Assembly: GCA_031288885.1 (NCBI GenBank)
Contig: JAITQP010000176.1
Coordinates: 1 to 16,222 of the forward strand
Source of the DNA: Prevotellaceae bacterium
Lineage (GTDB): Bacteria; Bacteroidota; Bacteroidia; Bacteroidales; UBA932
Reading direction: 5' to 3'
DNA length: 16,222 nt
In this document: positions 1 through 7,560 of the stretch, piece after piece
How the letters are laid out: the number at the start of each line of letters is the position of its first letter
How positions within the stretch are numbered: the first letter of the stretch is position 1
Program-made: the position numbers and the translations under genes
The notes under the pieces: generated by a model
The model's database searches: none
Told to the model about the DNA's origin: nothing
Seen by the model: only the letters and a program-made list of their open reading frames with translations

Positions 1-2879
1 TATTCTCCTTTTTGGGCTTAGCCACGCGGGAGGAGCCGGTGAACGGGCGCGGGCGCATCGACGTTACGCTGAGCCAAGATGACCAGTCGCTCGACGAAGT
101 GGTGGTGATTGGCTACGGCGTGCAGCGGCGCGAAGCCGTGACGGGCTCGGTGGCCTCCATTGGCGGCGAAAGCATGCGCGCCGTGCAGGCAACCAACTTT
201 ACCCAGTCCCTGCAGGGGCGCGTGGCGGGCGTGGAGATGACGCAAACCTCCTCCAAGCCGGGCGCGGGGATGCAAATCCGCATCCGCGGTACGCGCTCGC
301 TCACGGCCAGCAACGACCCGCTGATTGTGCTCGATGGTATCCCCTTTGCGGGAACGGTTAACGACATCGACCCCGCCTCCATCAAGAGCATAGACATCCT
401 GAAGGACGCCTCCGCAACGGCCATCTACGGCTCGCGCGGCGCCAACGGCGTGATTATGATTACCACCAACCGCGGCACCGCCGGGCAGGCGGTGCAGGTA
501 AGCTACAACGGGTACTACGGCGTGAAGTCGTTTATAAGGTACCCCATGATGGACGGGGGTGAATTTGTAAAGCTCCGCGCGGAAGCCGCAAGGACGATTG
601 ACGAGCTGAAGTCCTCCACCGCCAAGTACGGCCATACCGTTGATACGCGCGACGATGTAAACACCGATTGGCAAGACTTGTATTTCCGGCAGGGCGTGGT
701 GACCAGCCACGACGTGAGCGTTGCCAAGGGCACTGAAAAGGGCAGCTACGTTTTTGGCGGCTCGTTTTTTAAGGAGCAGTCGGCGGTGCCCACGCAGCAG
801 TACACCCGCATTTCGCTGCGCACGGCCATTGACCAGTCGGTGGGGAAGTACCTCCGCTTTGGGCTGACCTCAAACAACGCCTACGGGCTGTCAGAGGGTA
901 ACCAGATAGACGCAGGCAATGTGCTGTTTACCCCGCCTGTGGCAGACCCCTACGACGACAACGGAAAGCTGAAAAGAGCTGTTGCAGGGTCATCGACGGA
1001 AACGTACAGAGTTTGGACAAAGGAAACGCTCGAAGATGCAAAAGACCTATACCTGAGCGAAACCAAAGCCTTAGCCTCGTACAACAACCTCTACGGCGAG
1101 CTGCTAATCCCGCGCGTGGAGGGCTTGAGCTACCGCATCAACCTTGGCCTGAACATCCGGATGACCACCGGCGGAAGCTTCACGGGAATAGGCGTAACCA
1201 GCGCCACCGACCCCAACGCTCCCTCGTCGACCTCCATCAGCAACTCCCTCACCACCGGCTGGACGGTGGAGAACCTGCTGAACTACGACCGCACCTTTGC
1301 CGGCGTGCACCACGTGAACGCCGTGGCAATGTACTCCGCCGAGCAAAACCACTACAACAGCTCGGAGGTGGGCGTTAGGACTTTACCTATTGACTACCTC
1401 CAGTACTACAACCTTGGCTACGGAGAGGGCGAAATAACGATTGACAAGGACAACCAGAGCTACTCCCTCACGGGCCTGCTATCGTACATGGGGCGCGTGA
1501 TGTACGACTACGACGACCGCTACATGGTGAGCCTTGCCCTTCGCTCCGACGCCTCCTCGCGGCTGGCTGAAGGGCGCAAGTGGCATACCTACCCCGCCGT
1601 TTCGGCCGGATGGAACCTGCACCGCGAAAGCTTCATGTCCGACGTGAGCTGGCTCAGCGCGCTAAAGCTGCGCGTGGGCTACGGCGAAACCTCCAACCAA
1701 GCGGTTGACGCCTACAAAACGCTCGGCGTGCTCAACCCGCGCTTCTACAACTTTGGCGAGCTCTCCAACGGATACAGTACCGGCTACTACGTTTCCGAGC
1801 TGCGCAACGAAGAGCTGGGCTGGGAGTATACCGAAACGTGGAACTTTGGCGTGGACTTCTCCGTGCTCAACAGGCGGCTCTCCGGTAGCATTGAGTACTA
1901 CCGCCAGCACACCAAAGACATCCTGCTGAGCTTAAACCTGCCCAGCACCACCGCCGTGCCCAGCTACATGGCAAACATTGGCGAAACCAAAAACAACGGC
2001 GTTGAGCTTTCGCTCAACGGCGTAATCCTCGACAACTTCAACGGATTTACGTGGGAAGCCGGCGTGAACCTCTACGCCAACCGCAACGAGCTCGTAGCCC
2101 TCGCCTCCGGACAGGAGAAAAACGAAGGTAATTGGTGGTTTGTGGGGCACCCCATCAACGTAATCTACGACTACAAGAACATCGGCATTTGGCAGGAGGG
2201 CGACCCCCACCTCAAGGTGCTGGAGCCGGGCGGAAACGTGGGGATGGTTAAGGTGGAGTACACCGGCGACTACAAGGACGACGGAACGCCGGTAAGGGCT
2301 ATTGGCGCCGACGACCGGCAGGTGCTCGAAATTGACCCCGACTTTCAGGGAGGCTTCAACACCCGCCTTGCCTACAAGGGATTTGACCTGAGCGTAGTAG
2401 GCTCGTTCAAGAGCGGCGGTATCCTCATATCCACCCTCTACGGCGGCACGAGCTACCTCAACAACCTGAACGGACGGCGCGGAAACGTGGACGTGGACTA
2501 CTGGACGCCCGAAAACACCGGCGCAAAATACCCCCGACCCGGCGGCATCCTCTCCGGCGACAACCCCAAGTACATTAGCACCCTCGGGTACTTCGACGCG
2601 TCGTACCTTAAGGTGCGCGCCATTACGCTGGGCTACGACGTTAACCGGAAGTGGCTGCAAAACGTGGGCGTGAGCAGGCTCAGGCTGTACGCCACCGTGC
2701 AAAATCCGCTGGTGATGTTCTCGCCCTACCACAGCGAATCGGGGCTGGACCCGGAGCCAAACTCGTTTGGCGACGAAAATCAATCCGTGAGAACCCAGAT
2801 ACAAAGCCGCCTGCCCGTTGTGGCCTACAACACGCCCTCTACGCGCAGCTATTTATTTGGTCTAAGTTTAACTTTCTAA
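1..2879 (+). CDS. SusC-like TonB-dependent outer-membrane transporter (5' end outside window)
   Basis: This is the outer-membrane barrel that imports glycan oligosaccharides with energy from TonB, working with the SusD lipoprotein encoded 13 bp downstream. The frame is open from base 3 with no credible start, so the signal peptide and most of the carboxypeptidase-D-like N-terminal domain lie left of the window; roughly 80-110 residues are missing, judging from the family. Numbering from base 12, the end of that domain is followed by the family's DEVVVIGYG motif at residues 28-36. The plug domain follows to about residue 155, with the typical SRGANGVIMITT segment at 141-152. The rest is the beta-barrel, ending in a terminal phenylalanine (LSLTF) as outer-membrane proteins usually do. 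The stop is at 2877-2879. The family assignment is very secure. Xylan as substrate is inferred only from the downstream enzymes. The TTG at 12 is not a real start. Confidence 0.96.
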   Translation, partial: FSFLGLATREEPVNGRGRIDVTLSQDDQSLDEVVVIGYGVQRREAVTGSVASIGGESMRAVQATNFTQSLQGRVAGVEMTQTSSKPGAGMQIRIRGTRSLTASNDPLIVLDGIPFAGTVNDIDPASIKSIDILKDASATAIYGSRGANGVIMITTNRGTAGQAVQVSYNGYYGVKSFIRYPMMDGGEFVKLRAEAARTIDELKSSTAKYGHTVDTRDDVNTDWQDLYFRQGVVTSHDVSVAKGTEKGSYVFGGSFFKEQSAVPTQQYTRISLRTAIDQSVGKYLRFGLTSNNAYGLSEGNQIDAGNVLFTPPVADPYDDNGKLKRAVAGSSTETYRVWTKETLEDAKDLYLSETKALASYNNLYGELLIPRVEGLSYRINLGLNIRMTTGGSFTGIGVTSATDPNAPSSTSISNSLTTGWTVENLLNYDRTFAGVHHVNAVAMYSAEQNHYNSSEVGVRTLPIDYLQYYNLGYGEGEITIDKDNQSYSLTGLLSYMGRVMYDYDDRYMVSLALRSDASSRLAEGRKWHTYPAVSAGWNLHRESFMSDVSWLSALKLRVGYGETSNQAVDAYKTLGVLNPRFYNFGELSNGYSTGYYVSELRNEELGWEYTETWNFGVDFSVLNRRLSGSIEYYRQHTKDILLSLNLPSTTAVPSYMANIGETKNNGVELSLNGVILDNFNGFTWEAGVNLYANRNELVALASGQEKNEGNWWFVGHPINVIYDYKNIGIWQEGDPHLKVLEPGGNVGMVKVEYTGDYKDDGTPVRAIGADDRQVLEIDPDFQGGFNTRLAYKGFDLSVVGSFKSGGILISTLYGGTSYLNNLNGRRGNVDVDYWTPENTGAKYPRPGGILSGDNPKYISTLGYFDASYLKVRAITLGYDVNRKWLQNVGVSRLRLYATVQNPLVMFSPYHSESGLDPEPNSFGDENQSVRTQIQSRLPVVAYNTPSTRSYLFGLSLTF

Positions 2880-2892
2880 TACATAAAAAATC

Positions 2893-4869
2893 ATGAAAAA
2901 GATAAGTAAAGTAATAACGGCGCTCACCCTCATTTTTGCCATGGGGTGCACCGACATTCTGGAGGAAACGCCCCGCGGTATCGTGGTCTTTGAGCCGGAA
3001 TTTTTTGAAACGGAAGCAGGCGTAATCCGCAGCCTGACGGGGCTGTACGCAGGCCTGCGCAGGGTGTACGGAGAACCCTACTACTACAACGCCTGCGAAA
3101 CCGGCACCGACGAGTACACCTACGGCTCGCAGGCCGACGCCAACTTCAAGTCGGCAGACCTCTGCGGCATGGGCATTCCGGACGCCTCCAACAGCCGCTT
3201 CGACAGGCTGTGGGATGCTGCCTACGGCGCCATCAACTCCGCCACCGGAGTTATCGAAAACGGCCCGGCAGCCGGCATAAACCCGGCGCTCGTTGCCGAG
3301 GCGCAGTTTTTTCGCGGCTTCTACTACTTTCTGCTGGCGCAGACCTTTGGCGGCGTGCCCCTCGACTTTGGCGGCGGCGAGCTGAAGTTTAACACAAGCC
3401 CCACCCGCCTTAGCACCCGCAACACGGTGCCGGAGGTGTACTGCAAGTCGGTATTCCCCGATTTGGAGGCTGCCGTGCAAAATTTGCCCGACAACCCCCG
3501 CTGGACAGGAACGGTCTCCAAAAACGCGGCGCGCCTCATCCTGTCCAGAGCCTACCTCACCTTTGGCTGGTGGCTCGAAAATCCGGAGAGCATCCCCACC
3601 TACCCAACGTGCGACCGCAAGGGCATTGGCAGCTACGACCTCACCAAAGACCAGTGCTTCCAGAAAGCCTACGACGTGGCGGTTGCGGCTATCGACAACC
3701 CGGGCCCCCACAGGCTGCAGGAAACTTTCTACGACGTAAACCTTGCCACCAACGACCGCAACAGCGAAATAATGCTCTGGGCAGACCACACGGAGAACAG
3801 CGCCAAGTACAGCGAGAGCAACGTTACCGGGTGGGACGGCGGCGACGGGCAAAACCAAGCCGTGTGGATGGTTACGTGGTACTTCCAGTCCGTTACGAGC
3901 AGCAGCAGCAGCACCGCTCCCGGCACGTGGAATGCAGCGCCGTTCTTCCGTACCGTGCTGGCAGGGCAATCGTTCAGCCGCATGTGGTCGCGCATGGCTA
4001 CGCCAAGAGAGGTCTTTTCAAAAACGTTTACCGACAAAACGAAAGACTCCCGCTTTGACGGAACGTTCGTTACCACCTACCGCGGAACGTGGAATTTAGG
4101 CAACACCGCCTACAAAAACAGCACGCTCTACAACGCCAACCTCCTGCCCATAAATCCCGGAGACTCGGCGGTTTCTTTCTTGGCAACCGACCCGGGCGGG
4201 ATTGACTACTCCAACGCCACCTACAAAAGCGGCATGGGGCTTGGAAATCTGGCAGGCAGAGCCGACTGGGTGATGCCGTTAGACAAAATCTCGCGCACCG
4301 TATTCCCCGGGCTGTGGAAGCTGGGAGCCTACCGCAGAACGCAGGACTACAACGACGATAAGGTGGCCAGCTCGCGCCCGTTCAACATCCTGAAGTTTTC
4401 GGAGTTTTACCTCTTAGCCGCCGAGGCCGCCGTAAAAGGCGCTACGCCGCAAAGCGGTAGGAGCGCACGGGAGCTGATTAACGTCATCCGTGAGCGCGCC
4501 GGAAAGTGGAAGTTCTGCAACGCCGCCAACGCCGCCAAAACGGACGACTACAGCAGCGACCTGACCAGCGAAACGCCCGCCGACGTCACCATCAACTTCA
4601 TCCTCGACGAGCGCTCGCGCGAGTACTTCGGCGAAGGCTACCGCTGGCACGACTTGGCGCGCACCCAGAAGTGGGCGGAGTACGCCGGTGAGTACAGCAT
4701 TTGCGCCAAAGCCGGCGACAACACCCCCACAACGGTAACGCGCGACCTGAAGACGTTAGGCGATGGGCACAAGTACCTCTACCTGCGCCCCGTCCCCACC
4801 AGCCAGCTGGACAACATGGACGGCGACGACGCCTACAAGGCCAGCTACCAAAACCCGGGGTACAACTAA
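2893..4869 (+). CDS. SusD-like (RagB/SusD) glycan-binding outer-membrane lipoprotein
   Basis: This is the lid protein of the SusCD pair: a surface lipoprotein that captures oligosaccharides and closes over the SusC barrel. It has 658 residues, somewhat long for the family. Residues 1-19 are a lipoprotein signal with lipobox AMGC (lipidated Cys19). Acidic residues follow soon after (CTDILEE), which fits surface export. Family hallmarks are the helical region LVAEAQFFRGFYYFLLAQTF with FGGVPL, a segment FYLLAAEAAVK, the C-terminal DERSREYFGEGYRWHDLAR, and the ending QNPGYN. A run of five AGC serine codons lies near 3898-3912. The start ATG follows the susC-like stop by 13 bp, so the two are surely cotranscribed. 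There is no Shine-Dalgarno sequence, only an A-rich leader. A stem-loop terminator begins 23 bp after the stop. The family call is near certain; ligand specificity is inferred from context. Confidence 0.96.
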   Translation: MKKISKVITALTLIFAMGCTDILEETPRGIVVFEPEFFETEAGVIRSLTGLYAGLRRVYGEPYYYNACETGTDEYTYGSQADANFKSADLCGMGIPDASNSRFDRLWDAAYGAINSATGVIENGPAAGINPALVAEAQFFRGFYYFLLAQTFGGVPLDFGGGELKFNTSPTRLSTRNTVPEVYCKSVFPDLEAAVQNLPDNPRWTGTVSKNAARLILSRAYLTFGWWLENPESIPTYPTCDRKGIGSYDLTKDQCFQKAYDVAVAAIDNPGPHRLQETFYDVNLATNDRNSEIMLWADHTENSAKYSESNVTGWDGGDGQNQAVWMVTWYFQSVTSSSSSTAPGTWNAAPFFRTVLAGQSFSRMWSRMATPREVFSKTFTDKTKDSRFDGTFVTTYRGTWNLGNTAYKNSTLYNANLLPINPGDSAVSFLATDPGGIDYSNATYKSGMGLGNLAGRADWVMPLDKISRTVFPGLWKLGAYRRTQDYNDDKVASSRPFNILKFSEFYLLAAEAAVKGATPQSGRSARELINVIRERAGKWKFCNAANAAKTDDYSSDLTSETPADVTINFILDERSREYFGEGYRWHDLARTQKWAEYAGEYSICAKAGDNTPTTVTRDLKTLGDGHKYLYLRPVPTSQLDNMDGDDAYKASYQNPGYN

Positions 4870-4892
4870 CCGAGCTAAAAATTGATAATTAG

Positions 4893-4924
4893 AAATGGGG
4901 CTGACGCAAGAAAGCCCCATTTTT
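4893..4924 (+). terminator. Stem-loop terminator after the SusD-like gene
   Basis: A perfect 10-bp inverted repeat, AAATGGGGCT at 4893-4902 and AGCCCCATTT at 4913-4922, encloses a 10-base loop and is followed by T residues to 4924. It lies 23 bp past the SusD-like stop. It could end the SusCD transcript completely, or act partially so that SusC and SusD are made in excess over the enzymes. The structure is read directly; its strength is inferred. Confidence 0.8.
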
Positions 4925-5027
4925 GTTCTGATTTTAACAAATGATTTCGTGCATTAATCAGCTGAAAATCAACTATAAAAATGCCTTACTTAGCGTAAAA
5001 AAGAGGTGTCGTTGCATTTTATCAAAT

Positions 5028-5035
5028 TATTTTTG
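5028..5035 (+). promoter_or_regulatory. Candidate Bacteroidetes -7 promoter element for the enzyme operon
   Basis: TATTTTTG at 5028-5035 matches the Bacteroidetes -7 consensus TAnnTTTG exactly. It lies in the AT-rich 231-bp gap (4870-5100) between the terminator and the esterase start. Transcription would begin near 5042, giving a leader of about 60 bases. I see no convincing TTTG -33 box at the expected 19-21 bp spacing. An alternative pair, GTTG at 5011 with GAACTTTG at 5036-5043 (21-bp spacer), is off consensus by one base in each box. An exact -7 match in AT-rich DNA can occur by chance, so this is tentative. I see no gene, riboswitch or RNA elsewhere in the gap. Confidence 0.35.
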
Positions 5036-5100
5036 GAACTTTGGCGCACTTAATGAAATGCAGATTTTCAAATCACGCTGCAGCTCAAAATTTAGCAACC

Positions 5101-7023
5101 ATGAAACCCACTACAACACTCTTTGTTTTCCTCCTGTGTGCAGCGCTTTTGCCTGCACAGGTGCGCTTGCCGCAGCTGGTGAGCGATAATTTGATGCTGC
5201 AGCGCGATGCTCCCGCCACGCTGTGGGGCTGGGCGTCGCCCGGGGAGGCGGTCAGCGTAGCGCTCCAAAAGTCCACCTATGCCGCCGTGGCGGACGGCGA
5301 CGGGCGCTGGGAAGTTCAGCTTCCGCCGCAAAAGGCCGGAGGCCCGTACGACGTTACCGTTAGGGCAAGCAACACGGTCGTCATCCGCAACGTTTTGTTT
5401 GGCGACGTGTGGCTCTGCTCCGGTCAGTCCAACATGGAAACGCCCGTTTCGCGGGTGATGACCCTGTTTGGCGACGAAATCCGCTCGTACTCCAACCCCA
5501 ACATCCGCTACGTCAAAATCCCGCTGGCGTACAACTTCCACGCCCCCCAAGCCGACGTTGCGCCGTGCTCGTGGGTGGAGGTCACGCCCAAAACGGCGGG
5601 GGATTTTTCGGCGGTAGCCTACTTCTTTGCCAAGGAAATGTACGCGCAGACGGGCGTTCCCGTGGGTGTTATCAGCTCCAGCGTGGGGGGCTCCCCCGCC
5701 GAGGCGTGGGTGAGCGAGGCGGCGCTGCAGCCCTTTCCCGCCATGCTGAACGACATGCGCATTTGCCGGTCGGACGAGTTTGTAGCGGACATGCAGCGGC
5801 TGGGGTCGCTGCCCGGTCGCCGCTGGCACGAGGTGCTGAGCGAGCAGGACAGAGGCCTGCGCGAGCGGTGGGCGCTGCCCGAGTACAACGACAGCGCGTG
5901 GCAAACCACCGACCTGCTCAACAGCCGCTGGGGGCGCAAGGGCTCTCGCCCCGCCAACGGCGCGCACTGGTTTCGCCGCGAGGTGGAAATCCCCGCAGGC
6001 TACGAAGCCCAACCCGCCACGCTGTACATGGGCACCATTGTGAACTCGGACGAGGTGTTTGTCAACGGTCAATCCGTTGGGACAACGGGCTACCAGTACC
6101 CTCCGCGCATTTACCCGCTCCCCGTGGGGACGCTAAAGGCGGGCAAAAACCTTATCGCCGTGCGGTTGGTGAGCGCTGGCGGTTTTCCTGAATTTGTGCC
6201 CGACAAGCCCTACAAGATTGCTTTTTCCGGCGGCGAGGTAAGCCTCACGGGCGAGTGGAGGTACAACACCGGCGCGCTGATGCCGCCTGCGTCGGGCGGC
6301 GGCGTCGCTTTCCAGTACAAGCCCGTTGGGCTATACAACGCTATGGTTGCGCCGCTGAAAAACCACGCCGTGAAGGGTGTGCTCTGGTATCAGGGCGAGT
6401 CGAACACCGGCAGGGTGGACGAATACTACGACCTGATGTCCGCCCTGATAGGCGACTGGCGCCGCATTTGGGGGCAGGAGCTGCCGTTTTTCATTGTGCA
6501 GCTGCCCAACTTCATGGAGCCTGCGCTGCTCCAGCAAAACAGCGGCTGGGCCGGGCTGCGCGACGTGCAGCGCAGGCTCTCCCAAGAGCTCCCGCGCACG
6601 GCGCTCGCCGTCACCATCGACTTGGGCGAGTGGAACGATATTCACCCGCTCAACAAAAAGGACGTGGGGAAGCGGCTCGCGCTGCAAGCCCAAAAGCTGG
6701 TTTACGGCAAAAATATCGTGAGCGAGGGACCTGCGTACGCATCCTGCGAGCGGCAGGGGAGCAAAATCGTCCTTTCGTTTAAGGAGAATACCGGCGACTT
6801 GGCGGCGGTGGACGAGCTGAGAGGGTTTGCGGTGGCCGGCGCCGACGGCGTTTTCCGTTTGGCAAAGGCCGCCATCAGCGGGCGCAAGGTTACGGTGTGG
6901 CACGATGAGGTCGCCGAGCCCGTTGCCGTTCGCTACGCGTGGGCAAACAACCCCGAGGGCGCAAACCTGAGAAACAAATCGGGGCTTCCGGCAAGCCCGT
7001 TTGAATTAAGAATTAGGAATTAA
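5101..7023 (+). CDS. SASA/SGNH-type carbohydrate acetylesterase with inserted beta-sandwich domain
   Basis: This is a secreted esterase of the sialate O-acetylesterase-like (SASA, SGNH-fold) group, 640 residues from the chosen start. In a xylan locus it probably removes acetyl groups from xylan or its oligosaccharides; sialic acid is unlikely as substrate. I chose ATG 5101 because it opens a clean signal peptide (residues 1 to about 20, cut near LLPAQ). The upstream in-frame TTG at 5041 would bury it. The SGNH blocks are CSGQSNM with nucleophile Ser110, SSVGGSPAEAW, WYQGESN at 429-435, and DIHPLNK with Asp513 and His515. Between the second and third blocks, about residues 230-380, lies an inserted domain resembling the sugar-binding jelly roll of GH2 enzymes (W-F-R-R-E-V, V-F-V-N-G motifs). 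CAZy family CE20 esterases are possible relatives. The last six residues (ELRIRN) are encoded by a 7-bp repeat array. An apparent terminator and new promoter precede the gene. Confidence 0.88.
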   Translation: MKPTTTLFVFLLCAALLPAQVRLPQLVSDNLMLQRDAPATLWGWASPGEAVSVALQKSTYAAVADGDGRWEVQLPPQKAGGPYDVTVRASNTVVIRNVLFGDVWLCSGQSNMETPVSRVMTLFGDEIRSYSNPNIRYVKIPLAYNFHAPQADVAPCSWVEVTPKTAGDFSAVAYFFAKEMYAQTGVPVGVISSSVGGSPAEAWVSEAALQPFPAMLNDMRICRSDEFVADMQRLGSLPGRRWHEVLSEQDRGLRERWALPEYNDSAWQTTDLLNSRWGRKGSRPANGAHWFRREVEIPAGYEAQPATLYMGTIVNSDEVFVNGQSVGTTGYQYPPRIYPLPVGTLKAGKNLIAVRLVSAGGFPEFVPDKPYKIAFSGGEVSLTGEWRYNTGALMPPASGGGVAFQYKPVGLYNAMVAPLKNHAVKGVLWYQGESNTGRVDEYYDLMSALIGDWRRIWGQELPFFIVQLPNFMEPALLQQNSGWAGLRDVQRRLSQELPRTALAVTIDLGEWNDIHPLNKKDVGKRLALQAQKLVYGKNIVSEGPAYASCERQGSKIVLSFKENTGDLAAVDELRGFAVAGADGVFRLAKAAISGRKVTVWHDEVAEPVAVRYAWANNPEGANLRNKSGLPASPFELRIRN

Positions 7024-7024
7024 A
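7004..7024 (+). repeat. Heptamer repeat array A (3 units) at the esterase 3' end
   Basis: Three contiguous 7-bp units, AATTAAG (7004-7010), AATTAGG (7011-7017) and AATTAAA (7018-7024), are degenerate copies of the unit found in longer arrays downstream of the GH10 and second GH43 genes. The array encodes the last six residues of the esterase, and the stop codon TAA (7021-7023) falls inside its third unit. Confidence 0.75.
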
Positions 7025-7059
7025 ACCATTAACCACTAAAACTAAAAGCAACATGCATC

Positions 7060-7548
7060 ATGAAAACATTTCTAACAACAATAGCAGGATTGCTGACGCT
7101 GGCAGGAGTTGTTTCCTGCGGAGAAGATAACGATAACTGCTCCTGTGGGGAAAGCAATACCCCCATTGCGTTGGCGGGTACAAGGTGGAAGCTTGCGGGT
7201 ATTGTGGACGTCAAAACATGTAAGTTGAGAGAACTTGAACCGAAAGATTGCGAAACCTGCTACACGCTTGAGTTTAATACGGACAGTACGGCAACGGGGA
7301 AATCTGTGGCAAATATTACACGTCTTTACCTTTTGCCAGAACCTCTTATGGGCATCGCTACAATGGTTTATGACGAAGAGGTTGGCAATGTTCGACTATA
7401 CTATGATGCAATGAAAACAATAAGTTCATGTGTTGGCACAAAAAGTGAGCTGAAGCTCTGCGATAACGAAAGGAACAACTATTTGCTTTTTACGAGAAGA
7501 GACAGCTTAGGATTTGATTTCTCTCCTTGGGCTTTATCGTTCCAATAA
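7060..7548 (+). CDS. Small cysteine-rich surface lipoprotein of unknown function
   Basis: I recognise a Bacteroidetes-restricted lipoprotein type but know no function for it. It has 162 residues. Residues 1-20 form a lipoprotein signal with lipobox VVSC. The mature start C-G-E-D-N-D is strongly acidic, as in Bacteroidetes lipoproteins exported to the surface. The body opens with GTRWKLAGIVDV and carries KDCETCYTLEFNTDST; related lipoproteins in this phylum share this pattern, and it loosely recalls META-domain beta proteins. Seven further cysteines (27, 29, 54, 64, 67, 124, 134) suggest disulphides or metal binding. Base composition is out of line: my count of 7081-7548 gives about 44% GC, against 67% and 72% in two 60-base lines I counted in neighbouring genes. 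Codon choice is likewise AT-rich. It sits inside the operon, 36 bp after the esterase and 12 bp before a GH43 gene, so it is probably cotranscribed. Recent acquisition seems likely. It shows no enzyme motif. Confidence 0.8.
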   Translation: MKTFLTTIAGLLTLAGVVSCGEDNDNCSCGESNTPIALAGTRWKLAGIVDVKTCKLRELEPKDCETCYTLEFNTDSTATGKSVANITRLYLLPEPLMGIATMVYDEEVGNVRLYYDAMKTISSCVGTKSELKLCDNERNNYLLFTRRDSLGFDFSPWALSFQ

Positions 7549-7560
7549 ATTAATGCAGCC

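Noticed and set aside
960..1080. Locally less GC-rich stretch in the SusC-like gene as a possible recombined segment
   Set aside because: The frame is intact and the barrel sequence is continuous. Such variation is common in extracellular loops and too short to judge by eye.
3898..3912. AGC x5 trinucleotide repeat in the SusD-like gene as a phase-variable site
   Set aside because: A five-copy in-frame serine run would not change the reading frame and is too short to suggest slippage.
2839..3969. Long antisense open frame of 376 codons opposite the SusD-like gene (similar ones at 5092-6072, 9811-10629, 13228-14061 and 14336-15406)
   Set aside because: They are rich in Val, Ala, Arg and His with no recognisable domain, lie fully opposite well-supported genes, and arise from the high GC content at codon third positions.
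5041..5100. Upstream TTG start for the esterase
   Set aside because: It would place 20 polar residues before a perfect signal peptide that begins at ATG 5101, and it lies almost on the predicted transcription start.
4941..5189. 82-codon open frame spanning the gap before the esterase
   Set aside because: No homology that I recognise; it crosses the candidate promoter and runs into the esterase in another frame.
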